Positions 1 through 7,613 of a DNA stretch of 35,493 nucleotides are shown piece by piece. Both the position numbers and the translations under genes were made by a program. Numbering within the stretch: the first letter of the stretch is position 1; each line of letters opens with the position of its first letter. Under the pieces are notes generated by a model. The model saw only the letters and a program-made list of their open reading frames with translations, was not told the DNA's origin and made no database searches. Source of the DNA: JBKHBT01 sp046542255 (GTDB lineage Bacteria > UBP14 > UBA6098 > JBKHBT01); NCBI GenBank assembly GCA_046542255.1, contig JBKHBT010000030.1, positions 1 to 35,493 of the forward strand. The letters run 5' to 3'.

Positions 1-60
1 ATAAACAAAATAAATAATGCAGAATCCATGTAAGGCAACAGCTTTACGAAGGTTTAAGCC

Positions 61-99
61 GAGAAGTATGACAATGCGGAACAGCGCATTGTCTCTTCT
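61..99. repeat. 39-nt palindromic repeat, copy 1
   Basis: An imperfect palindrome. Arms GACAATGCG and CGCATTGTC (9 bp) close a GAACAG loop. An outer AGAAG/CTTCT stem (5 bp) is separated from it by a TAT/T internal loop. Near-identical copies lie at 174-207, 35302-35340 and 35411-35449, and none is seen between. There is no T-tract, so it resembles a REP-type element more than a terminator. Confidence 0.85.
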
Positions 100-173
100 A
101 AATTCATATATATATAAACAAAATAAATAATGCAGAATCCATGTAAGGCAACAGCTTTACGAAAGTTTTAGCC

Positions 174-207
174 GAGAAGTATGACAATGCGGAACAGCGC
201 ATTGTCT
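174..207. repeat. 39-nt palindromic repeat, copy 2 (3' end missing)
   Basis: The 9 bp stem and loop match copy 1, but the final CTTCT is replaced by unrelated sequence. The hairpin therefore lacks its outer stem. It lies 26 nt beyond the stop codon of the minus-strand vWA gene, where it could protect the 3' end of that mRNA. This is inference from position only. Confidence 0.8.
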
Positions 208-233
208 GTAAAGAATGATCTTGAGAATTTGGA

Positions 234-1421
234 TTATTTGATGTATAGTGCCTTCTCAGTCCTTGAATAGCCGTCTTTGGTGGCCTTGAAAAGATAAACG
301 CCAGAGGCAAGATCTCCAGATGGATGCCAAATATTTGAATCCAGGTTCTTTTCAATCAGCTTGCCATTGGAATCATAGACTTCGATATTTGCGCCATCAG
401 TGGCATCGATCCTGACTGCGCCATTGAATGGATTGGGATATGCGGAAATCTCGATTTCAATCGGGTTAGTACTCGATGATTTTTTACCTTCTGCTACGGC
501 AAAATTGAGGATATCAGAGAATGTATATTCTCCTTCGCTGGTTGTTAGACGGATTGTATATTCATAATCCTGTGTCATGTCGACTTTCATAAGGCCGCCA
601 TAAGGCTCAAGCCTCCAACCGACTACCAGTTCAGATACTCCATCGAATCTTGATATGTCTATTGTTCGTGGTGAGCCTTCGATTCCTTCGAGGCCTTCGA
701 GAGTAACGGTTTCCAGGTCTTCATCCGGACCTATACCGGACATTTCGCATGAAAGATAGAAAAATTCATCTGCTGCCTCTAAAATATCATCAAAAATTGA
801 TACCCATGATTCAGATAAAGGATATAGTGCACCACCAGTATCTTCAGCAAGCTCAACATAAAACTCTGCTGCATCAACAGCTGAAGTAGATGCTGAAATA
901 AATACTGGAATAGAAGATTCTGTCATATATGTAAGAAGTTCTTCATCTTCCAGATCCGATGCCCAATCATCTTCGTGATAAGGTGCATCTGTGAACATGA
1001 GTATTACTCTCGATCTTCCCAGAACCCATTCATAGTTGAAAGCAGCATCATTGATAGCATCCAGAGATGTCTCTGGCCAATCTCCGCCGCCACTTGCGCC
1101 TGTTCCGTCGACCATAATCTGGAAAATGGATTGGTCATCGGTCGGCTGTACACCAGGCGTGGTTCTATCAAAATCCCAGATATTGACTCCATCGCCAAAT
1201 GTAGTCGAGCCAAGTTTATAGTCGCTACCTACAGAATCGAGTGCAAAAGTTATGTCGCTTATTGTAGCGCGAACTTCTGCAATTTCTCCATACATTGAGC
1301 CGGATGTGTCCATTGCGAAAATCACATCCAATTCCTCGGTGAACTCGCTGAAATCAGTCATAAAATCGACAGCAAAAAGTCCACTGGTGAATATTACAAT
1401 CAATAAGATTGCTTTTTTCAT
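234..1421 (-). CDS. secreted von Willebrand factor A protein with T9SS sorting domain
   Basis: A 395-residue exported protein. Residues 1-17 are a signal peptide. Residues ~31-215 form a vWA domain with a complete-looking MIDAS metal site: D38-T-S-G-S42, a Thr near 73-74 and D146 in FTDAP. Such domains bind a divalent metal and a protein ligand. A beta-rich region follows, and the last ~70 residues have YPNPFN, an IEVYD strand and SGVYLF, typical of the type IX secretion C-terminal signal. It is therefore probably carried across the outer membrane and anchored at the surface. The start is supported by GGGAGG six bases upstream of ATG. It is probably transcribed alone from the promoter near 1439-1467. 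A surface adhesin role is inferred. Confidence 0.85.
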   Translation of the reverse strand: MKKAILLIVIFTSGLFAVDFMTDFSEFTEELDVIFAMDTSGSMYGEIAEVRATISDITFALDSVGSDYKLGSTTFGDGVNIWDFDRTTPGVQPTDDQSIFQIMVDGTGASGGGDWPETSLDAINDAAFNYEWVLGRSRVILMFTDAPYHEDDWASDLEDEELLTYMTESSIPVFISASTSAVDAAEFYVELAEDTGGALYPLSESWVSIFDDILEAADEFFYLSCEMSGIGPDEDLETVTLEGLEGIEGSPRTIDISRFDGVSELVVGWRLEPYGGLMKVDMTQDYEYTIRLTTSEGEYTFSDILNFAVAEGKKSSSTNPIEIEISAYPNPFNGAVRIDATDGANIEVYDSNGKLIEKNLDSNIWHPSGDLASGVYLFKATKDGYSRTEKALYIK

Positions 1422-1438
1422 TTTTCCTCCCTTTTTGT

Positions 1439-1467
1439 ATTATCTAAGTTTTCAAACACATAAACAA
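1439..1467 (-). promoter_or_regulatory. putative sigma-70 promoter of the vWA gene
   Basis: On the minus strand, TTGTTT (1467-1462), a 17 bp spacer and GATAAT (1444-1439) lie just upstream of the GGGAGG ribosome-binding site. Position and spacing are good, but the match to consensus is only fair. Confidence 0.4.
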
Positions 1468-1766
1468 TAGAGCAAATATTATGCCAAACTTCTCGAAGAC
1501 GTAAATAAACTTATTGTTTTGCTTACTAAATTATAATATATAGATAATATACATTTATATCAAATAATAAAAACTCTCATTTTCTTATTTTTCCCAATTT
1601 TCGAGTATTATTTGTTAGAGATATTATCGCAAAATACTCAAACCACTTCTAATAAACCTACATGCACGATAAGCATTGATAACACATGTAATGTAAATTT
1701 ACAGGTATTTCTGTGTGTTTGTATAAAGAAAAGCCTTAGATAACTCGCATAAAATCAAATTTTTAC

Positions 1767-1794
1767 TTGACTTATGTGTTTTAATTCATATTAT
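1767..1794 (+). promoter_or_regulatory. putative plus-strand promoter with no gene downstream
   Basis: TTGACT (1767-1772), a 16 bp spacer and TATTAT (1789-1794). The predicted transcript would start near 1801 and meet a terminator within ~58 nt. All neighbouring genes are on the other strand. Confidence 0.4.
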
Positions 1795-1800
1795 ACATTA

Positions 1801-1858
1801 AGCAAAACACCACACCTCCATCATAAGGGGACACCTTTTTATTAGGTGTCCCTTTTCT
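1801..1858 (+). ncRNA. candidate small RNA with an anti-Shine-Dalgarno stretch
   Basis: Defined by the promoter-like sequence at 1767-1794 and the T-tailed hairpin at 1825-1857. The single-stranded 5' part contains ACACCTCC, complementary to GGAGG ribosome-binding sites such as those used by genes here. This is inference. The hairpin may simply serve as the terminator of the transketolase operon on the other strand. Confidence 0.25.
1825..1857. terminator. strong hairpin terminator, best oriented for the plus strand
   Basis: GGGACACCT (1828-1836) pairs perfectly with AGGTGTCCC (1844-1852) around a 7-nt loop, extended by AAG/CTT-type pairs with one G-U. A TTTTCTT tail follows on the plus strand. 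Read on the minus strand it lies ~50 nt past the transketolase operon, with only a weak U-tract. Confidence 0.7.
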
Positions 1859-1904
1859 TATGGCTAAAAATTTACTTAATGATTTCTTTTATGGGATATT
1901 ATCT

Positions 1905-2846
1905 TTATGCTTTGATGAAGTCCCTTGCGGATTGGGCTATGTGTTTGGCAGTCAAGTGGTAGTATTCGAGAAGTTCGCCCGGCTCTCCGCTCTGGCCGAA
2001 TCTATCCTGCATTCCGATAAAGCGCATCGGAACGGGATTGTTCTGGACAATCACTTCGGATACAGCGCCACCAAGGCCGCCTGTTACCTGATGTTCTTCG
2101 ACTGTTATGATTTTGCCTGTCTCGCTGGCAGCTTTGATGATTGCATCTTCATCGATTGGTTTTATCGTATGCATTCCCAAAACTCTTGCCGAGATTCCTT
2201 CTTTTTTCAGTGTATCGGATGCCAGAATGCACTGATAGATCATAGCGCCTGTTCCAATTAGCGTGATATCTTTGCCATCGCGGAATATCTTTGCTTTTCC
2301 GATTTCGAAGGGATCGTCTTTTTCGGTGAAAACTTCGCTAGCAGCACGGCCAAATCTGATATAGCATGGCCCATCGAGATTTTCGATTGCGTGTGCAGTT
2401 GCATTGTATGTTTCATTGCTATCTGCCGGGCAAAGTACTGTCATATTGGGTATTGCACGCATAAGAGTGAGTTCTTCGAGCGCCTGATGAGTCGCTCCAT
2501 CCGGCCCGACTGTGATTCCGCCATGTGCGCCGCCGATTATAACATGGACATTGGAATATGCGACAGATGTGCGTATCTGTTCCCACGCTCTCCCCGATGC
2601 AAAGATGCCATATGTCGAAAAGACAGGTATCAGGCCGGCAATTGCCATACCAGCAGCAGTTGCGGCGGCATCTTGCTCGGCGATTCCCATGCTGAAGAAG
2701 CGTTCTGGATGCGCATCCTTAAATAACGATGTCTTGACTGAACCGGTGATATCCGCTCCAAGTACGACTAAATTGTCATATTTGTGGCCGAGGTCTTCCA
2801 GAGCCTTGCCAAATCCAATACGTGTGGGTTCCATTTTGATTGCCAT
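1905..2846 (-). CDS. transketolase, C-terminal half (pyrimidine-binding subunit)
   Basis: A 313-residue subunit matching the Pyr and C-terminal domains of transketolase. With the upstream gene product it would transfer two-carbon ketol units between sugar phosphates in the pentose phosphate pathway, using thiamine diphosphate. The conserved FSMGIAEQDA segment holds the glutamate (E57) that activates the cofactor. GAHGGITVGPDGATHQ and the PADSNET segment are also typical. The start codon is one base past the stop of the N-terminal subunit gene, with GGAG upstream, so the two are coupled. Split transketolases are common in archaea and many bacteria. 1-deoxyxylulose-5-phosphate synthase is less likely, since that enzyme is normally a single chain. 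Confidence 0.93.
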   Translation of the reverse strand: MAIKMEPTRIGFGKALEDLGHKYDNLVVLGADITGSVKTSLFKDAHPERFFSMGIAEQDAAATAAGMAIAGLIPVFSTYGIFASGRAWEQIRTSVAYSNVHVIIGGAHGGITVGPDGATHQALEELTLMRAIPNMTVLCPADSNETYNATAHAIENLDGPCYIRFGRAASEVFTEKDDPFEIGKAKIFRDGKDITLIGTGAMIYQCILASDTLKKEGISARVLGMHTIKPIDEDAIIKAASETGKIITVEEHQVTGGLGGAVSEVIVQNNPVPMRFIGMQDRFGQSGEPGELLEYYHLTAKHIAQSARDFIKA

Positions 2847-2847
2847 A

Positions 2848-3705
2848 TCAGTTCTCCTCCAGCTCTTCTAGCAAATTCTTGTCGAATCCAAGCTCGGTAA
2901 TCGCCTTTTCGGCTTGTTCTTTATTGGGTGCTTTTCCGTGCCAGCCGGCTTCATCCTCCATAAATGAAATGCCCTGGCCTTTTACGGTATCTGCAATAAT
3001 TACTGTCGGCTTGCCTTCTATGGATGCAGCTTCATCATAGGCTTTCTGGAATGATTCTATACAATGCCCATCGATTTTAATCACATGAAAACCGAATGCT
3101 TCGAATTTCTTGTCGATTGGCTCGATACACATAACATCAGGCACGCAGCCATCGATTTGCAGATTATTATTATCCACCACAGCGCAGAGATTGTCCAGGC
3201 TATAGTGTGATGATGTCATTGCAGCTTCCCATACCTGACCTTCCTGAATCTCGCCATCGCCAAGCACACAATAGACTCTGTAGTCTTCTTTTTTGACATG
3301 TTTTGCGGAAATAGCCACGCCATTAGCAATAGATAAACCCTGCCCGAGCGAGCCAGTCGAGATTTCTATCCCTGGCAGGCCCTGGTCAAATCCTGGATGT
3401 CCCTGTAATCTGGAGCCTAGTTTGCGAAGTGTCCAAAGCTCTTTCCTTTCGAAATATCCAGCTTCTGCCAAAGTAGCATACAGAAGCGGTGCAGCATGGC
3501 CTTTGGAAAGGATGACCCTATCGCGTCCGTCCATCCAGGGATTCTTTGGATTATGATTTAATTTGTCGAAATACAATGCCGTCAAGCCCTCGGCCATAGA
3601 GAGCGAACCGCCCGGATGGCCGCTTCCCGCATGATATGTCATCTTTATGATATCATATCTTATCCTGCGTGCTATGGCTTTTAACTCTTCTAGATTTTTA
3701 CCCAT
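2848..3705 (-). CDS. transketolase, N-terminal half (thiamine diphosphate-binding subunit)
   Basis: A 285-residue subunit carrying the diphosphate-binding domain. HAGSGHPGGSLS (residues 26-37) and the GDG(x~26)N cofactor/Mg motif, beginning GDGEIQEGQ near 149, are both intact. It needs the product of the downstream gene to form an active site. The start chosen is the ATG at 3705 (MGKNLEEL), because GGAGG lies four bases upstream. An in-frame ATG 21 bases earlier would place that site inside the gene. The two genes are separated by one base and clearly form an operon ending near 1905. No obvious promoter was settled on in the 215 bp before it. Confidence 0.93.
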   Translation of the reverse strand: MGKNLEELKAIARRIRYDIIKMTYHAGSGHPGGSLSMAEGLTALYFDKLNHNPKNPWMDGRDRVILSKGHAAPLLYATLAEAGYFERKELWTLRKLGSRLQGHPGFDQGLPGIEISTGSLGQGLSIANGVAISAKHVKKEDYRVYCVLGDGEIQEGQVWEAAMTSSHYSLDNLCAVVDNNNLQIDGCVPDVMCIEPIDKKFEAFGFHVIKIDGHCIESFQKAYDEAASIEGKPTVIIADTVKGQGISFMEDEAGWHGKAPNKEQAEKAITELGFDKNLLEELEEN

Positions 3706-3862
3706 AAAACCTCCAAATAAGATCAAATATTCAAAAACATCTTATCCCGAATTTAATAAAATTTGCAAAATAAGGAAGTACTTTATATAGAAATAATTAC
3801 AAAGATTATTTGGCTTTTAGAATTGCGCTTATTAAAGATTTTTATCGATATCGTAAAAATAT

Positions 3863-3890
3863 TTGACAAATCTAAATTATCGGGTAAATT
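3863..3890 (+). promoter_or_regulatory. promoter of tRNA-Leu
   Basis: Perfect TTGACA (3863-3868), a 16 bp spacer and TAAATT (3885-3890). The expected start point is near 3897, about 24 nt before the mature tRNA. The TAAATT -10 box recurs in the promoter at 35205-35233. Confidence 0.6.
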
Positions 3891-3920
3891 AGGAAGGTTG
3901 ACAATTTTCTGCTACTTATT

Positions 3921-4004
3921 GCCGGAGTGATGGAATTGGCAGACGTGACGGACTCAAAATCCGTTGCCCCTCGGGGCGTGTGGGTTCAAGTCCCACCTCC
4001 GGCA
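3921..4004 (+). tRNA. tRNA-Leu (anticodon CAA)
   Basis: An 84-nt tRNA. The acceptor stem GCCGGAG pairs with CTCCGGC (3997-4003), with discriminator A. The anticodon stem-loop is ACGGA-CTCAAAA-TCCGT, giving anticodon CAA, which reads UUG. A class II long variable arm (GCCCC/GGGGC-type) and a T arm with GGTTCAAGTCC are present, as expected for leucine. The CCA end is not encoded. A short T-run follows at once and may terminate it. It reads opposite to its protein-coding neighbours and shows no duplicated end that would suggest an integrated element. Confidence 0.97.
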
Positions 4005-4069
4005 TTTTTCTAATATACCTTCATCAACAAATAAAGATTATTCGCATAGTTGCCTGATCGATAAAGCTT

Positions 4070-6112
4070 TTATTTTAGGAATCTTGTGGCCGGTTTCTTT
4101 CGCTTTTTGCTTTGCAAGGAATTCACCGGAAGGTTCTTTTCCAGGTCCTTTATTTGGTCGCGGAGAAAGGCGGCGTATTCAAAATTAAGTTCCTTGGCGG
4201 CCTGTTTCATAATTCGCGTAAGTTCATCGATTTTTCCGCCTTCTGGTAATGTATCGATATAGTCGGGCTTTTTGAAGCCTTTCTCGTCTTCACGCTGCAA
4301 AGAATCTGCGACCTTGGTGCTCTGCATGATTTCATCGACACTCTTGATGATGGATTTTGGCGTGATATTGTGTTTTTTATTGAATGCTATCTGTACCTTG
4401 CGTCTTCTTTGGGTTTCGTCCATGGCTGCCTGCATGGAATTTGTTATTTTATCTGCATAGAGAAGCACTGTGCCTTCGATATTTCTAGCAGCCCTACCGG
4501 ATACCTGAACAAGCGACCTAAACGAGCGCAAAAAACCTTCTCGATCAGCATCCATAATTGCAACCAGGGATACCTCGGGAAGGTCGAGGCCCTCGCGAAG
4601 AAGATTCACGCCGACAAGCACATCGAAATTGCCCAATCGAAGGTCGCGCAGAATCTCGACTCTTTCGAGTGAATCAATTTCCGAATGCAAATATCTGGCA
4701 TCGATGCCGAAATTATTAAGATAATCGGATAATTGTTCGGCCATTTTTTTTGTCAATGTGGTAACGAGTACGCGCTCTTTTTTATCGACTCTTTTTCTGC
4801 ATTCTCCGAGCAAATCATCGACCTGGCCATCGGTCGGCCTTATTTGCATTTTCGGGTCGATAAGGCCGGTCGGGCGATTAATTAGCTCGACTATTGCATC
4901 GCCGGATTTTTCTTTTTCGAAATCGCCCGGCGTAGCGGAAACAAATACAACCTGATTGGCAAGCTCGAGAAATTCCTCGAAATATAGCGGCCTATTATCC
5001 AATGCCGATGGTAGCCGAAAGCCATGCTCAACCAGCGACATCTTTCTGCTTCGGTCGCCATTATACATCGCTCGAAGCTGCGGCAGCGTAACATGGGACT
5101 CATCGATGATCACCAGGAAATCATCCGGGAAATAATCCATCAGGCATCCGGGCCTTTCGCCTTCTTCGCGCCCGGCAAGATGCCGTGAATAGTTTTCGAT
5201 GCCGCTGCAGTAGCCAAGCTCGAGCATAAGTTCGAGGTCGTAATTGGTGCGTGTTTCCAGTCTTTCTGCAGCGAGGAGTTTATTATTTTGACGAAGCTCT
5301 CTCAATCTTTGGCTGAGTTCTTTTCTGATTTTCATAGTAGCTGCTTTGATTTTTTCATGTGGAGTAACAAAATGCCTTGCGCCATAAATAAACAACTTAT
5401 CATGTTCATCGAGTAATTCGCCTGTAACTCGATCGATTTCTACGATTCTTTCCGGCTCATCGCCAAAGAACTCTACTCGATATGGATTTTCGGCGTATGG
5501 CGGGAATATCTCGATGACATCGCCACGCACCCGGAATGTGCCTTCGGAAAAATCGATGGCATTTCGCGTATAGTGTATCGCAACCAGCTTGTGGAGTATA
5601 TCATCGCGAAAAGGCTCCTTGCCAACCTCGATTGCTACCGACATATCGCGATAGTCTTCTGGAGAACCCAGACCATATATACAGCTAACCGAAGAAACTA
5701 TAGCAACATCGTGCCTTTCCATCAGAGATGATGTAGCGCGAAGCCGGAGCCTATCGATTTGCTCATTGATATCGGCATCTTTTTCAATATATGTATCGCT
5801 CGAAGGGATATATGCTTCGGGCTGATAGTAATCGTAGTAGCTGATGAAATATTCGACAGCATTATTCGGCAGTAAAGTCTTAAATTCACCGAAAAGCTGA
5901 GCTGCGAGAGTCTTATTATGTGATATTATCAAAGTCGGACGATTGATCTGTTCTAATACCTTGGCCATCGTATATGTCTTGCCAGAGCCGGTAACTCCAA
6001 GAAGCGTGCTATATTTATGGCCAGAATTTATAAATTCGACCATCTTTTCGATAGCCTTTGGCTGGTCGCCCATCGGTTCATATTTTGAAACAACATCGAA
6101 TTTTCTTGGCAT
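4070..6112 (-). CDS. uvrB: excinuclease ABC subunit B
   Basis: A 680-residue DNA repair helicase-like subunit that verifies damage after loading by UvrA and then recruits UvrC for dual incision. The Walker A motif GVTGSGKT is at residues 39-46. The Tyr-rich beta-hairpin that clamps one DNA strand begins at SYYDYYQPEAY (91-101). The Walker B box is IIDESH (335-340). Helicase motifs continue through ATPGDFE, REGLDLPEV and QVSGRAARN. The C-terminal ~40 residues before the basic tail form the UVR domain (ELNFEYAAFLRDQIKDLE) that contacts UvrC. Length is normal. AAGGGGGC just before ATG supports the start. It is apparently a single gene between tRNA-Leu and an accessory islet. Confidence 0.98.
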   Translation of the reverse strand: MPRKFDVVSKYEPMGDQPKAIEKMVEFINSGHKYSTLLGVTGSGKTYTMAKVLEQINRPTLIISHNKTLAAQLFGEFKTLLPNNAVEYFISYYDYYQPEAYIPSSDTYIEKDADINEQIDRLRLRATSSLMERHDVAIVSSVSCIYGLGSPEDYRDMSVAIEVGKEPFRDDILHKLVAIHYTRNAIDFSEGTFRVRGDVIEIFPPYAENPYRVEFFGDEPERIVEIDRVTGELLDEHDKLFIYGARHFVTPHEKIKAATMKIRKELSQRLRELRQNNKLLAAERLETRTNYDLELMLELGYCSGIENYSRHLAGREEGERPGCLMDYFPDDFLVIIDESHVTLPQLRAMYNGDRSRKMSLVEHGFRLPSALDNRPLYFEEFLELANQVVFVSATPGDFEKEKSGDAIVELINRPTGLIDPKMQIRPTDGQVDDLLGECRKRVDKKERVLVTTLTKKMAEQLSDYLNNFGIDARYLHSEIDSLERVEILRDLRLGNFDVLVGVNLLREGLDLPEVSLVAIMDADREGFLRSFRSLVQVSGRAARNIEGTVLLYADKITNSMQAAMDETQRRRKVQIAFNKKHNITPKSIIKSVDEIMQSTKVADSLQREDEKGFKKPDYIDTLPEGGKIDELTRIMKQAAKELNFEYAAFLRDQIKDLEKNLPVNSLQSKKRKKPATRFLK

Positions 6113-6190
6113 CTTGCCCCCTTGTTAAACTCTTCAAATTAAGAAAAATTATGGAACTTTCAAAGGGCAAATTTGATTTTTTTTATAAAA

Positions 6191-6349
6191 GATCAAATAC
6201 TGTTCCCTTTAAACTAATTGTTAACTATACTTGTATTACGCAAAAAGAGAGCAATATGAAAAGGAAAAGATGGGCTGGTGTCAATTGATAAATGCTTGAG
6301 AAAAAATGTTGACTATATGAAACACTTAGATTTTTGGGAACAGTAGATC
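6191..6349. repeat. inverted repeat pair flanking 130 bp
   Basis: TACTGTTCCC (6198-6207) is inverted as GGGAACAGTA (6336-6345). A GATC lies outside each arm, three bases further out on the left. The right arm overlaps the stop codon of the DUF6155 gene. The enclosed ~130 bp has no gene. It marks one border of a stretch that differs in composition from its surroundings, and may be the scar of an insertion. Confidence 0.5.
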
Positions 6350-6857
6350 ATTCATAATATTCATAATAAAGACGTGCTAAGAAATCATGAAATCCCCAAC
6401 CAATACCTTCTGTCTTTTTAACTATTGCAGATACTCTGTTTTCAAATTTGTCCAAAATTCCTTCTTTGGCCATTAAATTTAAGGATTTTTCATAAGTGTT
6501 TTCAATGCTTGTGTAAAAATTCTCATAAATATCCCCAAACTCATTAGTAAATTCAACTCCACATTCCACATAAAACAAAAGCAGGTCAGCTAAACTTTCT
6601 TTAGATGTTCCCAATTTCTTGAAACTATTAATAGCTTTTCTTGAAATTGATAATCTTAATCTATATCCACGTTTTGGGAAAAATCCTTCTCTAACTTTTT
6701 CTTTGTATTGTTCAAGGATTTTTTCTTCATCAGGATTCATGTAAAATTCAAGATACTCTTTTACAGGTTTAAAATTTTTATATAGCTCTCCAATAAGATT
6801 TATCAAAGTATCTTTTTTAAGTTTTTTTAATTCCGCTTTTACTTGTCTTAACCCCAT
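6348..6857 (-). CDS. DUF6155 family protein
   Basis: A 169-residue soluble protein of unknown function, recognised as DUF6155 from its pattern: MGLRQVKAELKKL start, LIGELYKNFKPVKEY, YMNPDEE, FPKRGYRLRL, LADLLLFYVE and GIGWGFHDFLARLYYEYY end. It is highly charged with no signal peptide. The start at 6857 is chosen because GGAGG lies six bases upstream. An upstream in-frame ATG at 6884 would overlap the preceding gene and enclose that site. It follows the 63-residue antitoxin-like gene by 14 bp, so the two share a transcript. Unlike every neighbouring host gene, it contains no TCGA tetranucleotide and is more AT-rich. This suggests horizontal acquisition. Confidence 0.75.
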   Translation of the reverse strand: MGLRQVKAELKKLKKDTLINLIGELYKNFKPVKEYLEFYMNPDEEKILEQYKEKVREGFFPKRGYRLRLSISRKAINSFKKLGTSKESLADLLLFYVECGVEFTNEFGDIYENFYTSIENTYEKSLNLMAKEGILDKFENRVSAIVKKTEGIGWGFHDFLARLYYEYYE

Positions 6858-6871
6858 AAGTTTCCTCCAAA

Positions 6872-7063
6872 TTATCCGAGCCATTTTTCAAAACGCTTTT
6901 TGGCATCATCATGACTGCTAACTTCACCATTGTTTGCTTGATGGATTCCTTTTATGATTTTGTGCAAAAGATATATTTTTTCCATTGCTTCTTCGATTGA
7001 AGCATCATCGGGAAGTTCATTGACTGTTTTGATAATTTTATCTTTGATTGCAGTATTCGCCAT
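6872..7063 (-). CDS. small antitoxin-like protein
   Basis: A 63-residue acidic protein. The core IVKTVNELPDDASIEEA-type helix, an MEKIYLLHKI segment and a C-terminal S-H-DDAKKRFEKWL tail resemble the small antitoxins that usually precede RelE/ParE-type toxins. No toxin gene follows. Instead a DUF6155 gene lies 14 bp downstream. It has an excellent ribosome-binding site (AAGGAGG, five bases from ATG) and its own promoter at 7084-7112. It may be an orphan antitoxin, or the DUF6155 protein may be its unrecognised partner. The family link is from overall pattern, so confidence in the function is low. The gene itself looks real. Confidence 0.6.
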   Translation of the reverse strand: MANTAIKDKIIKTVNELPDDASIEEAMEKIYLLHKIIKGIHQANNGEVSSHDDAKKRFEKWLG

Positions 7064-7083
7064 ACAACCTCCTTAGTCCTTTC

Positions 7084-7112
7084 AATATATATTGTAATTT
7101 AGAGCAAGTAAA
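7084..7112 (-). promoter_or_regulatory. putative promoter of the antitoxin-like/DUF6155 pair
   Basis: On the minus strand, TTTACT (7112-7107), a 17 bp spacer and TATATT (7089-7084). It sits ~20 bp upstream of the start codon and its AAGGAGG site. Confidence 0.45.
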
Positions 7113-7197
7113 GAAATTTAGGAGTTTTTATGGGTCTTTCAACAAAAACGGAGAATAGTTGAACAGTTTCGAACTAGAATGAATATGATTTCTTTTA

Positions 7198-7545
7198 ATC
7201 TGAAGTTCCGCAGCCATTTCAACAACAATCCCAGTCAACACAAGGCATTGCGCTTTTTAAGGGGTTCACTTGTCCTGACTACTTTCCTTGACAATTCCTT
7301 TCTTGCTCCTTCCATTTCGGGGAAGGCTGGGATGGAGCCTGAAACGGCGAATAATGAGGGTTTCAGAAAAAATTCGCTTGCTTCTATCATCCCCAATCTT
7401 TCAAAGAACCAAACTCAAGTTATTAAAATTTTCCTAATTGTAATTACTTTTTGAGATCATCATGACAACAATAATGAAGTGCAAAATCAAGTAAAGCTCT
7501 TGTGATATAATTATTTATAGCGAATTTGTGCGTGGAACTTCAGAT
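7198..7545. repeat. ~350 bp segment with 12 bp inverted termini (MITE-like)
   Basis: ATCTGAAGTTCC (7198-7209) is inverted perfectly as GGAACTTCAGAT (7534-7545). The similarity continues outward as a T-rich run and inward as GCA/CGCA with a one-base gap. The interior codes for nothing recognisable. This matches the form of a non-autonomous transposable remnant. No clear target duplication is visible, and only one copy is present here. Confidence 0.45.
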
Positions 7546-7587
7546 AAAAAAATCCACAGGGAACTGATAATTGCCTGTAGATTTTTT
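7546..7587 (-). terminator. rho-independent terminator of the TPR gene
   Basis: A long stem with one mismatch: AATCCACAGG (7551-7560) pairs with CCTGTAGATT (7574-7583). It is flanked by A-runs and T-runs on both sides, so it can act in both directions. On the minus strand it lies ~27 nt past the stop codon at 7614 and is followed by seven Ts. Confidence 0.8.
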
Positions 7588-7613
7588 ATTTAGGTAATAT
7601 TATTGTCGAATAA

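Larger units (their letters stand above)
1..207. repeat. tandem ~113 bp repeat, two copies, each ending in a hairpin
   Basis: Bases 1-94 recur at 114-207 with only two mismatches, so the unit is about 113 bp. The first copy probably begins outside the window. Each unit has an AT-rich lead, a GCTTTAC-like block, a GTTTTAGCC-like block and then a hairpin. The unit is related to the ~110 bp units at 35230-35449, where the same order of blocks is kept but the lead has diverged. Confidence 0.85.
1422..1904. other. 483 bp AT-rich intergenic region
   Basis: No convincing coding sequence is seen. The region holds the vWA promoter at one end. At the other it holds a plus-strand promoter-like sequence (1767-1794) followed closely by a strong hairpin terminator (1825-1857). 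The middle (~1490-1760) is very AT-rich with no clear structure. Confidence 0.6.
7064..7613. other. 550 bp region without a supported gene
   Basis: The antitoxin-gene promoter occupies the left end and a terminator the right end. Between ~7193 and 7550 lies a segment bounded by an inverted repeat. A 91-codon open frame at 7179-7454 on the plus strand has no ribosome-binding site and no recognisable domain, so it is not annotated. Confidence 0.55.

Noticed and set aside
1..207. CRISPR-like array from the regularly spaced palindromes
   Set aside because: The sequence between repeats is itself repeated, the units are ~110 bp, and no cas genes are present.
1860..2261. 133-codon plus-strand frame over the transketolase gene
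   Set aside because: Antisense to a strongly supported gene. Its amino-acid pattern is that of a shadow frame.
3898..3903. Second TTGACA just before tRNA-Leu
   Set aside because: A matching -10 box would fall inside the tRNA, so it is not the functional promoter. The one at 3863 is better placed.
3921..4069. tRNA-Leu as an integration site for a mobile element
   Set aside because: No duplicated tRNA 3' end, integrase or composition shift is seen next to it. The neighbouring uvrB is a normal host gene.
7179..7454. 91-codon open frame on the plus strand
   Set aside because: No ribosome-binding site, no recognisable domain, and it lies inside a segment bounded by inverted repeats, so it is probably chance.
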